From Paraburkholderia silvatlantica (lineage in GTDB: Bacteria; Pseudomonadota; Gammaproteobacteria; Burkholderiales; Burkholderiaceae): a DNA stretch of 64,000 bases. Under the pieces are notes generated by a model. The model worked only from the letters and a program-made list of their open reading frames with translations, was not told the origin of the DNA and ran no database searches. This document shows, in pieces, positions 1 to 8,333 of this stretch. The position numbers were made by a program, and so were the translations under genes. Within the stretch, counting starts at the first letter, position 1. The number at the start of each line of letters is the position of its first letter. The DNA is taken from assembly GCF_003096715.1 (NCBI RefSeq), contig NZ_QEOL01000009.1, positions 124,001 through 188,000 on the forward strand, given 5' to 3'.

Positions 1-267
1 GTAGATCTGCTCCGACGACGGCGACGAAAACACGTTGCCCACCGCCACGCCGCTCGCGAGCCCCTTGCCCACGTAGCCGAGAAAGCCCGGCAGGTGCCCC
101 GAGCCGCCGCCCGTCACGATGCCGACCTTGCCCTTGTTCGGCGCGTCGGCACGCACGAGCGCGCGGCGGTCCGCAGTGACCGGCTTGAGCCAGCCCGGAT
201 GGGCGAGCAACAATGCGTCGATCATCTCGTCGACAAAATGATCAGGATGATTAATGATTTTTTTCAC
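1..267 (-). CDS. DhaK-type dihydroxyacetone kinase subunit, N-terminal part (cut by window edge)
   Basis: The first 89 codons of a leftward gene that runs off the window. It opens with GTG at 267, eight bases after a GGAGA ribosome site. The product begins MKKIINHPDHFVDEM and contains VGIVTGGGSGHLPGFLGYVG, the hallmark of the DhaK (DAK1) substrate-binding domain, which holds dihydroxyacetone covalently through a histidine further along. It is the last visible gene of the methylthioribose-type operon and follows the ABC permease by about 60 bp. Family knowledge suggests phosphorylation of a short ketose such as dihydroxyacetone or erythrulose. Whether a DhaL partner follows cannot be seen. Confidence 0.85.
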   Translation of the reverse strand, partial: MKKIINHPDHFVDEMIDALLLAHPGWLKPVTADRRALVRADAPNKGKVGIVTGGGSGHLPGFLGYVGKGLASGVAVGNVFSSPSSEQIY

Positions 268-325
268 GTGTCGCGTCTCCAGTAATGGGTGGCCTTCGCA
301 CCACCGCTCACGTTGACTTCTGAGC

Positions 326-1330
326 TCAAAGCTTGCGCCGTTGGCTCAGCGCGTCGAGCAAAACGGCCGCGAGAATCACGCCGCCCTGGATGAACTGTGT
401 CCAGAACGGATTGACGCCAAGCAGCGACAGCCCGACATTGATCACGCCGATGAGCACGACGCCAATGAATGTGCCGACGATCGAGCCGCGCCCGCCCGCA
501 AGCGAGGTGCCGCCGATCACGACGCCTGCGATCACCTGCAGCTCCAGCCCGTTGGCCGCGGATGGCAAGGCCGAATTGAGCCGCCCCGCGAGGACGATGC
601 CTGCAATGGCAGCGGTCACGCCCGCGAACATGTAGGTGAGGAAGATCACGCGGCTCACCGGAATGCCCGCGAGCCGCGCCGCTTCCTTGTTGCCGCCCAC
701 GGCGAACACCTGGTGGCCGAACTCGGTCTTGCGCAGCAATACATGGCCAACGACGAATACGGCCAGCATCACGAGCATCGGCGCGGGCAGGCCCGCGAAC
801 GTCTTCGCGCCGAACGCGGTAAACACGGTGGGAAAGTCGAATTTCGTGCGCCCGTCCGAAATCGCGAGCGTGAGGCCGCGCCCCATTGCCATCATCGCGA
901 GCGTGACGATGAACGGCACGAGCCGCAGCCACGCAATTCCAAAGCCGTTGAGCGCGCCCACCGCCGCGCCGGTGACGAGCGCGATGACGAGCCCTGCCAC
1001 CCCGAGCCCGACCGCGTCCGGGCTCGCGCCGGCCATGACGGTCGCGGCCACCATGCCGCTCAGCGCGACGAGCGAGCCCACCGAAAGGTCGATGCCCGAC
1101 GTGATGATCACGAACGTGCCGCCCACTGCCGCGATGCCGACCACGGACACCTGCACCATGATGTTGGTGAGCGTGCTCGTCGTGAGGAATTCGGGCGACG
1201 CCAGCGAGAGCGCGACGCAGATGAGCACGAGCGCCGCGATGAGCGGCCCGAGGCCGCTGCGCAGCTGGCGCAGCACGCGTTGCTGCAGGCTTGGTGTTTC
1301 TTCACGCGGTCGAACCGTGGTGGACGTCAT
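326..1330 (-). CDS. Ribose-type ABC transporter permease (RbsC family)
   Basis: A 334-residue, very hydrophobic protein with the BPD_transp_2 pattern of sugar permeases, including ITSGIDLSVGSLVALSG near residues 80-95 and GGTSLAGGRGSIVGTFIGV in the C-terminal part. About eight to ten membrane segments are apparent. It starts at the ATG whose ATGA overlaps the stop of the ATPase gene, so the two are translationally coupled. It should form the inner-membrane channel for the sugar delivered by the binding protein at 2948-4063. The specific sugar cannot be read from the permease; the enzymes upstream suggest a 5-modified ribose. Longer upstream extensions of this frame are only shadows of the ATPase gene. 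Confidence 0.93.
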   Translation of the reverse strand: MTSTTVRPREETPSLQQRVLRQLRSGLGPLIAALVLICVALSLASPEFLTTSTLTNIMVQVSVVGIAAVGGTFVIITSGIDLSVGSLVALSGMVAATVMAGASPDAVGLGVAGLVIALVTGAAVGALNGFGIAWLRLVPFIVTLAMMAMGRGLTLAISDGRTKFDFPTVFTAFGAKTFAGLPAPMLVMLAVFVVGHVLLRKTEFGHQVFAVGGNKEAARLAGIPVSRVIFLTYMFAGVTAAIAGIVLAGRLNSALPSAANGLELQVIAGVVIGGTSLAGGRGSIVGTFIGVVLIGVINVGLSLLGVNPFWTQFIQGGVILAAVLLDALSQRRKL

Positions 1331-2889
1331 GCTGCAACTCCGGTGGTAGCCCATTGAATGATCGTCTCCGAGCTGGCGTGCTCGCGCGCGACTTCGCCGA
1401 CGATGCTGCCGCGATACATCACGAGCACGCGGTCCGACATGCCGAGCAGTTCCGGCAGCTCGGAGCTCACGAGCACGACGGCCGCGCCGGCGCGCGCCAT
1501 CGCGACGATATGCGCATAGATCTCGGTTTTTGCGCCGACGTCGATGCCGCGCGTGGGCTCGTCGAGCAGGATGACTGCCGGCGCCGTGGCGCTCGCGCGC
1601 CCGAGAATCACTTTCTGCTGATTGCCGCCCGAGAGATTGCCGGTGAGCGACGTGACCGAGGGCGCGCGCACCGCGAAGCGCTCGACCGCCTCGCGCGCGA
1701 GCCGGCGCTTTCTCGCCGCGCTCACGAAGCCCCCGCGCACGAGCGCCCGCAAGCTCGATAGCGCGACGTTTTCTTCGATGCTCGCTTCGAGCACGAGCCC
1801 CTCGAGCTTGCGGTCCTCCGCGGTGTAAACAATGCCCGCGCGCATGCCCTGCGCGGGCGAGCGCAGCGCGAGCCTGCGCCCGCGCAGCCGCAGTTCGCCG
1901 CCGGTGAGCGGCAGCGCGCCGCATAATGTTTTCAGAAGCTCGGTGCGTCCCGCGCCTGCAATGCCGCCGATGCCCACGATTTCGCCGGCGCGAATGCTGA
2001 AGCTGCCGTCGCGCAGCACGGGCGCGCTCGCCACGTTGTGCGCTTCCAGCACGACGTCGCCATAGGGCCGAGCCTCCCACGGATAGAACGAGTCGAGATT
2101 GCGCGCGACCATCGCCTGCACGAGCGCCGGTTCGTTCCATTCGGACATGGGCCGCGCGCCGACCGTTGCGCCGTCGCGCATCACCACCGCCGAATCGGCC
2201 AGTTCGAATACCTCCTCGAGATGGTGCGAAATGAAGATGATGCCCATGCCCGCCGCACGCAGCCGCCGCACCACGGCGTAGAGATGCTCGATGTCGTGAT
2301 GCTGGAGCGCAGCCGTGGGCTCGTCCATCACGAGAATGCGGGCGTCGCGCGCGAGCGCCTTGGCGACCTCCACGAGCTGGCGCTTGTTGAGCGGCAGATC
2401 GCCCAGGCGCATGGCGGGCGTCACGCCTTCCAGCCCGACCTGGGCCAGCGCCTCGCGCGCCATGGCGTTCGCGCGGCGATGATCGACGAGGCCATAGCGC
2501 CGCGGCATACGGCCGAGAAACAGGTTTTCGGCCACCGTCATGTCGTTGACGAGCGAAAGCTCCTGATAGATCACGGCCACGCCTGCCTCGATCGCGGCCT
2601 GGGTGCCGCGCGCGAGGCGTACGCCGCCGATCTCGATCGTGCCCTCATCCGGCTCGTAAGCCCCGGAGAGCGTCTTGATGAGCGACGACTTACCGGCGCC
2701 ATTCTCGCCGACGATCGCCATCACGTGCCCCGCATGCAGTTCGAGGCTCACGCCTCGCAGTGCCTTCACGCCGGGAAAGCGCTTGACGATGCCGTTCATG
2801 CGCAACAGCGGCGGCGCGTCGCTGCGGTTGCCCGTGCTGGTGTACTCCTGCTGGGATACGTCCATGGCCGAACCTGACTCGCGTTTCAT
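1327..2889 (-). CDS. Ribose-type ABC transporter ATPase with two nucleotide-binding domains (RbsA family)
   Basis: A 520-residue tandem ABC ATPase. The first half has a Walker A at GENGAGKSSL (about residues 61-70) and a Walker B at ARILVMDEPTAAL. The second half has the degenerate P-loop GIAGAGRTELLKTLCG, LSGGNQQKVILGR and VILLDEPTRGIDVG, typical of RbsA, MglA and XylG. It powers import through the permease it overlaps by four bases. An alternative start at 2865 (MDVSQQEY) would shorten it by eight residues; neither start has an outstanding ribosome site. Length and domain order match the carbohydrate-uptake-2 family. Confidence 0.94.
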   Translation of the reverse strand: MKRESGSAMDVSQQEYTSTGNRSDAPPLLRMNGIVKRFPGVKALRGVSLELHAGHVMAIVGENGAGKSSLIKTLSGAYEPDEGTIEIGGVRLARGTQAAIEAGVAVIYQELSLVNDMTVAENLFLGRMPRRYGLVDHRRANAMAREALAQVGLEGVTPAMRLGDLPLNKRQLVEVAKALARDARILVMDEPTAALQHHDIEHLYAVVRRLRAAGMGIIFISHHLEEVFELADSAVVMRDGATVGARPMSEWNEPALVQAMVARNLDSFYPWEARPYGDVVLEAHNVASAPVLRDGSFSIRAGEIVGIGGIAGAGRTELLKTLCGALPLTGGELRLRGRRLALRSPAQGMRAGIVYTAEDRKLEGLVLEASIEENVALSSLRALVRGGFVSAARKRRLAREAVERFAVRAPSVTSLTGNLSGGNQQKVILGRASATAPAVILLDEPTRGIDVGAKTEIYAHIVAMARAGAAVVLVSSELPELLGMSDRVLVMYRGSIVGEVAREHASSETIIQWATTGVAA

Positions 2890-2947
2890 CCGTTCATCCC
2901 GGGCGCCGGCGCACGCGTCGCGTGCGGCCGGCGCTCAACACCGCCCG

Positions 2948-4063
2948 TTACTGCTTGACTTCGAGGGCCCACAGACCATATTGCTTCACGCCATCCGAAT
3001 CGATGTTCGACTTGTCGATCAGATAGGTCGGCCACGCGTAGTTCGCGGGTACGTCCTTCTTCGCCTCGTAGTCGGTGATGAACGTCATCGCCTTGGCGGA
3101 CATGCCGATCGGGTTCTGCGAGATCGTCGCGTCCTGCTTGCCCGCGCGGATCGCCGATAGCGCCTGCGCCGTGCCGTCCGCGCCGATCACCATGATGTGG
3201 CCGGGGTCCCCGAGCGGCTTGTAGCGGCCCGCATTGTCGATGGCTTTTTCCGCGCCCACCGTGTTGTCGTCGTTCGCGCCGAATACCGCGTCGATCTGCG
3301 GATATTTCTGCAGGATGCTCGTCATCGCGTTAAGCGACTTCTCCTGATCGAAGCCGCCTTCCTGGCGCGCGACGACCTTGATATCGGGATACTTCGCGAT
3401 CTCTTCCGAGAAGCCCTTCTCGCGATCGGTCGCCGCCGTGGTGCCGATGAGGCCGATCAGATCGACCACGTTGCCCTTGGGCGAGCCATAACGCTTGCTC
3501 AGCTGGTCGGCGATCCACTTCGCGCCGGTGGCGCCAAGCGCTACGTTATCCGAAGCGACGAACGAGGTCACCTTGCCGCCGTCCGAGCCCCGGTCGAGCA
3601 TGAAGACCGGCACCTTCATCGAATTGGCCTTCTCGACTGCCGGGATGATCGCCTTCGAGTCGATCGGATTGAGCACGATCGCCTGCACGCCCTGGCTCAG
3701 CAGATTGAGCGTGTCGTTGACCTGCTGCTGCGCGTCGCCGTTCGCGTTCGTTTGCACGAGATCGAAGCCCTGCTTCTGCGCACCACGCTCCACGCCGTTC
3801 TTCAGGCCGACGAAGAACGCGTTATTGAGCGTGGCGATCGAGAAGCCAACCTTGATCTTCGTGACTGCCGGCGCCGCTGCCGCGGCCTGCGCCGGCGCGC
3901 TCGCCGCGGCGGCGTCGGACGCAGCCGCCGTGGCCGAAGGCGACTCGCTCTTCGAGCAGCCTGCCAGCATTGCCGCGGCGGCGAACATCGTCACGCCGGC
4001 CGTGGCTCCCATGCGCGCACTGCGCGCCACCCATCTGTCGAACCCTGCTGAACTCCACGCCAT
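2948..4063 (-). CDS. Periplasmic sugar-binding lipoprotein of the ribose-type ABC transporter
   Basis: A 371-residue secreted protein. A signal peptide ends in a lipobox (MLAGC, Cys at about residue 36) and is followed by an Ala/Ser-rich linker and a Peripla_BP_4 (RbsB-like) domain beginning KIKVGFSIATLNNAFF. Typical family stretches such as ALVLNPIDSKAI-like IVLNPIDS, VFMLDRG and FGANDDNTVGAEKAI are present. The start chosen at 4063 follows AGGAGA; the upstream in-frame ATG has no such site. It is the substrate-recognition part of the importer. As the only lipoprotein-anchored sugar binder next to methylthioribose kinase and isomerase genes, it is a good candidate for methylthioribose or 5-deoxyribose binding, which is inference. 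Confidence 0.93.
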   Translation of the reverse strand: MAWSSAGFDRWVARSARMGATAGVTMFAAAAMLAGCSKSESPSATAAASDAAAASAPAQAAAAAPAVTKIKVGFSIATLNNAFFVGLKNGVERGAQKQGFDLVQTNANGDAQQQVNDTLNLLSQGVQAIVLNPIDSKAIIPAVEKANSMKVPVFMLDRGSDGGKVTSFVASDNVALGATGAKWIADQLSKRYGSPKGNVVDLIGLIGTTAATDREKGFSEEIAKYPDIKVVARQEGGFDQEKSLNAMTSILQKYPQIDAVFGANDDNTVGAEKAIDNAGRYKPLGDPGHIMVIGADGTAQALSAIRAGKQDATISQNPIGMSAKAMTFITDYEAKKDVPANYAWPTYLIDKSNIDSDGVKQYGLWALEVKQ

Positions 4064-4189
4064 CACCGTCTCCTGTCTTTGATCTGCTGGTTTTAGACTG
4101 ACCTGCGAACCGCCAACCGACTGCGTAATTGTCTGTACCGCGTGTGTATCGCATTGCAACGACTGCCCGGACGCGCGAGCGGGCGCGTA

Positions 4190-4900
4190 TTACTTGCGAG
4201 GGCCGTAGCCCTTGAACTTCTCGATGACTTCCTCCATTTGCGCGTCGGAAAGCAGCGGCGGCTCGCCGAGCTGGCAGGCCAGCAAATACTGCTTCGCGAG
4301 CACCTCCACTTCGTTCGCCAGCCACAACGCCCGCGCGAGATCGCGCCCGAGCGCGATGACGCCGTGGTGCGCGAGCAGGCACGCGAGCCGTTCGCGCAGG
4401 GCTTCGAGCGCGTGATCGGAGAGCGCCTGGCTGCCGAAAGTCGCATACGGCGCGCAGCGAATCGAATTGCCACCCGCCGCGGCCACCATGTAGTGATGCG
4501 CGGGTATGCCGCGACCGTGAATCGCGAGCGCCGTCGCAGCTTGCGAATGCGTATGGACCACGGCGTTCACATCGGCGCGCGCACGCAGGATGTCCCGATG
4601 AAAACGCCACTCCGACGAGGGGCGCTGCGCTTCGAAGAGCGGATCGTCGTCGCGCACGTCGAGCGGCATCCAGACGATGCGCTCGCGCGCGAGCGCGGCG
4701 CTCGGCACGCCGCTCGGGGTAATCAGGAGTCCATCATGCCAGCGTGCGCTGACGTTGCCCGACGTGCCCTGATTGATGCCGAGGCGCTCCATTTCGCACG
4801 CGATATCGACGATCTGCTGGCGCATTTCGGTTTCCGAACGTGCATCGCGCGCACGTTGCGCCGCCTCGCCCGCACGGCGGCCTTCGCTCGCGCCGCTCAC
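4190..4900 (-). CDS. Class II aldolase/adducin family protein, probable (methylthio)ribulose-1-phosphate aldolase
   Basis: A 236-residue zinc-type class II aldolase (FucA/AraD fold). Visible residues are catalytic-type Glu97 in SSEWRFH, zinc ligands His116 and His118 in VVHTHS, and a third His at 178/179 in LLAHHGV. The GTG start at 4900 overlaps the mtnA stop (GTGA); a second possible start is ATG at 4825. The family includes fuculose-1-phosphate aldolase, the Ald2 enzyme of the DHAP shunt (5-methylthioribulose-1-phosphate to DHAP plus methylthioacetaldehyde) and MtnB dehydratase. The absence of mtnC and mtnD next to it and the operon setting favour the aldolase role, but sequence inspection alone does not exclude MtnB. 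Confidence 0.85.
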   Translation of the reverse strand: MSGASEGRRAGEAAQRARDARSETEMRQQIVDIACEMERLGINQGTSGNVSARWHDGLLITPSGVPSAALARERIVWMPLDVRDDDPLFEAQRPSSEWRFHRDILRARADVNAVVHTHSQAATALAIHGRGIPAHHYMVAAAGGNSIRCAPYATFGSQALSDHALEALRERLACLLAHHGVIALGRDLARALWLANEVEVLAKQYLLACQLGEPPLLSDAQMEEVIEKFKGYGPRK

Positions 4901-5973
4901 GCTGCCGCTCCGGTCGCGAAAAGCGCGGCAAGACTCGCCTCGAACGGCGCACGCACGATGCCCCGCTCCGTCACGATGCCGGTAACGAGCGTATGCGGTG
5001 TGACATCGAACGCGGGGTTGCGCACCTGAATGCCCTCGGGCGCGGTGCGCTGTCCCGCGAGATGCGTCACCTCCGCCGCGCCGCGCTCCTCGATTACGAT
5101 GTCCGCGCCGCTCGCGGTGCGCAGATCCAGCGTAGACGAAGGACACGCCACATAAAAGGGAATGCCGAAATGCTTCGCCGCGATCGCCACGCCGAGCGTG
5201 CCGATCTTGTTCGCGACGTCGCCGTTCGCGGCCACGCGATCCGTGCCGACGATCACGAGATCGATGAGCCCCTGGGCCATCAGGGTCGGCGCCATGCTGT
5301 CGGTGATGAGTGTGACGTCGAGCCCCGCCTGCTGCAGTTCGTAAGCGGTGAGCCGCGCGCCTTGCAGGAGCGGCCGCGTCTCGTCTGCATAGACGCGAAA
5401 GGCCACGCCGTCGCGGTGCGCGCAATAGAGCGGCGCGGTCGCCGTGCCGATGCCCGCTGTGGCCAGCGCACCGGCATTGCAGTGCGTGAGCACGCCGCTG
5501 CCGGGCGCGATCAGCGTGCGCCCGGCTTCGCCGATGCGGGCGCACAGTTCGATATCCTCTTGATGAATGCGCTTCGCCTCGGCAACCAGCGCTTCGTAAA
5601 GCGCGGCGCCCGTCGCGCCGGACTCGGCGCGTGCCTGTGAGAGCATGCGCTCGAGCGCCCAGCGCAAGTTGACTGCCGTGGGCCGTGCGCCGTCCAGGTA
5701 GGCGGCGTGCGCTTCGAGACGCGCGAGAAACGCATCGCGCGAATCTCGTGGCTCATCCCGCATCGCCACACACAGGCCGTAGGCGGCCGCCACGCCAATG
5801 GCGGGGGCGCCGCGCACGCGCAGTTCGTGTATCGCGCGCCAGACCGCCTCGACACTGTCCACGGCTTCGACCACGCATTCGCGCGGCAAACGCGTCTGGT
5901 CGAGCAGATAAAGGGTGCCGTCGCGCCACTCGATGGTGGGCGGAAGATTCGATTGTTGCGCATGCAACGTCAT
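4897..5973 (-). CDS. mtnA: S-methyl-5-thioribose-1-phosphate isomerase
   Basis: A 358-residue member of the eIF2B-like MtnA family, which converts 5-methylthioribose-1-phosphate to 5-methylthioribulose-1-phosphate. The two catalytic residues known for the family are present: Cys165 in VLTHCNAG and Asp245 in VGTDRVAANGD, followed by NKIGT. The N-terminal RGAPAIGVAAAYG is also typical. The start at 5973 is chosen because GGAGA lies just upstream; an in-frame ATG at 6015 lacks a ribosome site. It lies between mtnK and the aldolase gene and overlaps the latter by four bases, so the three act in sequence. Confidence 0.95.
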   Translation of the reverse strand: MTLHAQQSNLPPTIEWRDGTLYLLDQTRLPRECVVEAVDSVEAVWRAIHELRVRGAPAIGVAAAYGLCVAMRDEPRDSRDAFLARLEAHAAYLDGARPTAVNLRWALERMLSQARAESGATGAALYEALVAEAKRIHQEDIELCARIGEAGRTLIAPGSGVLTHCNAGALATAGIGTATAPLYCAHRDGVAFRVYADETRPLLQGARLTAYELQQAGLDVTLITDSMAPTLMAQGLIDLVIVGTDRVAANGDVANKIGTLGVAIAAKHFGIPFYVACPSSTLDLRTASGADIVIEERGAAEVTHLAGQRTAPEGIQVRNPAFDVTPHTLVTGIVTERGIVRAPFEASLAALFATGAAA

Positions 5974-6027
5974 ACGTTCTCCGTCGATGCCGGTTGTCCG
6001 GTCGCTGCCGCCCATGCGGCAGCCTGT

Positions 6028-6319
6028 ATTCGCTTACGCGGGTTCTGTGAGCACCTGCGCGGCTAGCGCCGTGACCGCCTCGATCGACGCCAGCTCGCGG
6101 CGCCTCACCAGCAGCGCTTCGGCGAGCTTCAGGCAGCGCACTTCCACCCGCGCGCGCACCGCGCCGTCCTTGATTCGCTTACGCGGGTTCTGTGAGCACC
6201 TGCGCGGCTAGCGCCGTGACCGCCTCGATCGACGCCAGCTCGCGGCGCCTCACCAGCAGCGCTTCGGCGAGCTTCAGGCAGCGCACTTCCACCCGCGCGC
6301 GCACCGCGCCGTCCTTGAT
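6028..6319. repeat. Exact 145-bp tandem duplication of the 3' end of mtnK
   Basis: Two head-to-tail copies, 6028-6172 and 6173-6317, with the identity continuing two bases further. No mismatch was found by eye. The right copy carries the functional end of mtnK (stop at 6179-6181); the left copy is a non-coding echo placed between mtnK and mtnA. Without it the two genes would be separated by only some tens of bases. The perfect identity means either a very recent slippage event or a sequence-assembly artefact. Confidence 0.95.
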
Positions 6320-7438
6320 GCCCGTAATCTCCGCCACTTTCGCCATGCCGACGATGCGGCGGATCATCTTGCAGCCCGCAAAGCCGAGCGTGTCGGCGAA
6401 GAGCCGTCTGACGAAAGCGTCGCGGAAGGCCTCCGCCGCACGCGTGCCTGCCGGGCCGCCAATATAGGCGTGACCGGTCTCGCGCTCGTGCTGCCGCCAG
6501 ATCTGCCCGAACTTCTGCGCGAAGGCGTTCCACACGGCCTCCACCTGTTCGAGCAGCCAGCCCTGGTAGCCTGCCGGGTCGCGTCCCGCCTCGCGGTCGT
6601 GCCAGTCGCGCGCGTAACAGGCGAGCAGCAGGTTCGCAATGAACGCGCCCGTGTCGAAGCCCATCGGCCCATAGAACGCGAACTCGGGGTCGATCACGTA
6701 CGTCTCATGCTCGTTCGCCATGATCGAGCCCGTATGCAGGTCGCCGTGCACGAGCGTTTCCGCATGGTTCATGAAGGCCCACTTCATCTCGCCTGCCGCG
6801 AGCCTCAGCGGCTCGTGCGTGCGCAGCCGTTCGATCGCAGCCGCGGGGAGCATGGGGCTGTAGACATTCGAAGGATGATCTTCGAACGGAAATGTGAAGA
6901 CCAGTTCCTCTGTAATCCTGCACAATTCCGTGTTGATGTCGCCTCCGACAGCCGCTTTCTTCGCATCCGGTGCGAGGCAGAGATCCGAGCCATGAAAGAG
7001 CGTGCGGGCGAGAAACGTGGAAATGTGATCGGCGAGCCGCGGATACACAATGCCATCCATCAACCCGCCGCGCAGCACGCGATGCGAATCGAGCCGCTGC
7101 ATCACCATCAGGAACTTCTCGCTATCCGCGTGGAAAACGCTCGGCACGTGCTCCGGACACAGCGCGCCGAAGCGGCGCAACGCCGCCACTTCGCGCTCCA
7201 TGCGCTCGCGCGGCAGCGGCCACGCTTCGCCAACCAGCCGCAGGTACGGCGGTGCCTGCTTCACCACGACGCCCAAGCGCGGGTCGCGCGTGCTGCTCAC
7301 GAAGTACACGTAGTTCAGGTTGCCATCGCCCACTTCGACGACCTGCAATTCGCGGTCGCCGCCAAGCCTTGCGCAAACGGCCGGAATACCCAGCAGATAG
7401 TCGGTCAGTTCGGCAGAGCTGAAAGCTTCGAAGTGCAT
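6179..7438 (-). CDS. mtnK: S-methyl-5-thioribose kinase
   Basis: A 419-residue aminoglycoside-phosphotransferase-fold kinase that phosphorylates 5-methylthioribose at C1. Recognisable motifs are VEVGDGNLNYVYFV (nucleotide loop, residues about 34-47), VVKQAPPYLR (ATP-binding lysine), the catalytic loop VHGDLHTGSIM and YVIDPEFAFYGPMGFD with the metal-binding Asp. Length matches MtnK (about 400-420). It lies 36 bp downstream of the GntR gene, so it is probably the first enzyme gene of the operon. A second, non-coding copy of its last 145 bp follows the stop codon. Confidence 0.95.
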   Translation of the reverse strand: MHFEAFSSAELTDYLLGIPAVCARLGGDRELQVVEVGDGNLNYVYFVSSTRDPRLGVVVKQAPPYLRLVGEAWPLPRERMEREVAALRRFGALCPEHVPSVFHADSEKFLMVMQRLDSHRVLRGGLMDGIVYPRLADHISTFLARTLFHGSDLCLAPDAKKAAVGGDINTELCRITEELVFTFPFEDHPSNVYSPMLPAAAIERLRTHEPLRLAAGEMKWAFMNHAETLVHGDLHTGSIMANEHETYVIDPEFAFYGPMGFDTGAFIANLLLACYARDWHDREAGRDPAGYQGWLLEQVEAVWNAFAQKFGQIWRQHERETGHAYIGGPAGTRAAEAFRDAFVRRLFADTLGFAGCKMIRRIVGMAKVAEITGIKDGAVRARVEVRCLKLAEALLVRRRELASIEAVTALAAQVLTEPA

Positions 7439-7474
7439 ACGTTCTTCCTGTCCGGAAATGGGCCGGCGGCCCGC

Positions 7475-8188
7475 CTAACGTCGCTTGCGCACGAGATCGA
7501 ACCTGAAAATACTGGCGTTGTAATAGTCGTTGCTGTAGCAGACCGCGCGGCCGGTCTCGTCGAAATCGACTTCGTCGATCAGCAGAAACATGCCGATGCT
7601 CTCCTGCAACTCCGGCAAATCGCGCGCGGTGAGAACGGTCGGCTGAATCGAGCTATGGGTGTGGGATAGCCGAACGCCCGCGCGCTCCAGCGTGCCGAAC
7701 AGCGACTCGCCCAACTCGTGCCCTTCGAGCAACGCCTTTGGCACGATGTCGATGCAGTAAGCGGCGATCGCATCGTCGGCACGCCGCACGCGTTCGAACC
7801 GCACGCAGGGATCGCCTTCGGCGAGGCCGAGCTTTTGCGCGAGGCTGCCGGAGGCAGCGACCGTCCTCACCTGCAGACGGCTGGTGGAAGGCACCGCACC
7901 GACACTTCGTATCATGTCCGTCACAGACATCAGATCATCCAGGCCGCCTTGCAGCTTGAGCGTGATTTGTCTGACGAAGGTCCCCTTGCCGTGCACGCGC
8001 GTGAGAAGACCGTGGGAAATCATCTGCGCGACCGCCTCACGCAGGCTGGAGCGGCCCACACCCAGCAGCTCGCAAAGCTCGGGTTCGGGAGGGATTTGAT
8101 CGCCCGGCTTGAGCGAGCGCTCGCGGATCATTTCCAGCAGCGAATCCTGGATTCGCTCGCACATCGACTGATCGACGCTCAGGCGCAT
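7475..8188 (-). CDS. GntR/HutC family transcriptional regulator with UTRA domain
   Basis: A 237-residue regulator. Residues about 8-75 form the GntR winged helix (LLEMIRERSLKPGDQIPPEPELCELLGVGRSSLREAVAQM, cited here as a region). The C-terminal part resembles a UTRA ligand domain, as in HutC, with VRFERVRRADDAIAAYCIDIVP. The start at 8188 has GGA five bases upstream; a TTG at 8230 would add 14 residues. It is the first gene of the methylthioribose-type operon. A perfect 18-bp palindrome 46 bp upstream is the likely operator, so autoregulated repression relieved by a sugar or sugar phosphate is expected (inference). Confidence 0.9.
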   Translation of the reverse strand: MRLSVDQSMCERIQDSLLEMIRERSLKPGDQIPPEPELCELLGVGRSSLREAVAQMISHGLLTRVHGKGTFVRQITLKLQGGLDDLMSVTDMIRSVGAVPSTSRLQVRTVAASGSLAQKLGLAEGDPCVRFERVRRADDAIAAYCIDIVPKALLEGHELGESLFGTLERAGVRLSHTHSSIQPTVLTARDLPELQESIGMFLLIDEVDFDETGRAVCYSNDYYNASIFRFDLVRKRR

Positions 8189-8233
8189 GTTTTCCGCAAG
8201 ATCGCGTAGGTTGGCTGCGTTGGGCTCCAATCT

Positions 8234-8251
8234 ACATCAGACGTCTGATGT
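8234..8251. promoter_or_regulatory. Perfect 18-bp palindrome, putative GntR operator
   Basis: ACATCAGACGTCTGATGT is identical to its reverse complement. It lies just upstream of the GntR-family gene at the head of the mtn operon, in the position expected for an autoregulatory operator. Confidence 0.7.
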
Positions 8252-8333
8252 GATGGGCTCGTGGTTTTCCCTTTCATGCGGCGCAACATGGCAGGCGAAG
8301 TCGGCGCGCCATCGCGTGCGTCAACGCCCTGCG

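Noticed and set aside
5915..6211. Short plus-strand frame across the tandem duplication
   Set aside because: It arises from the duplicated antisense of mtnK and has no coding features of its own.
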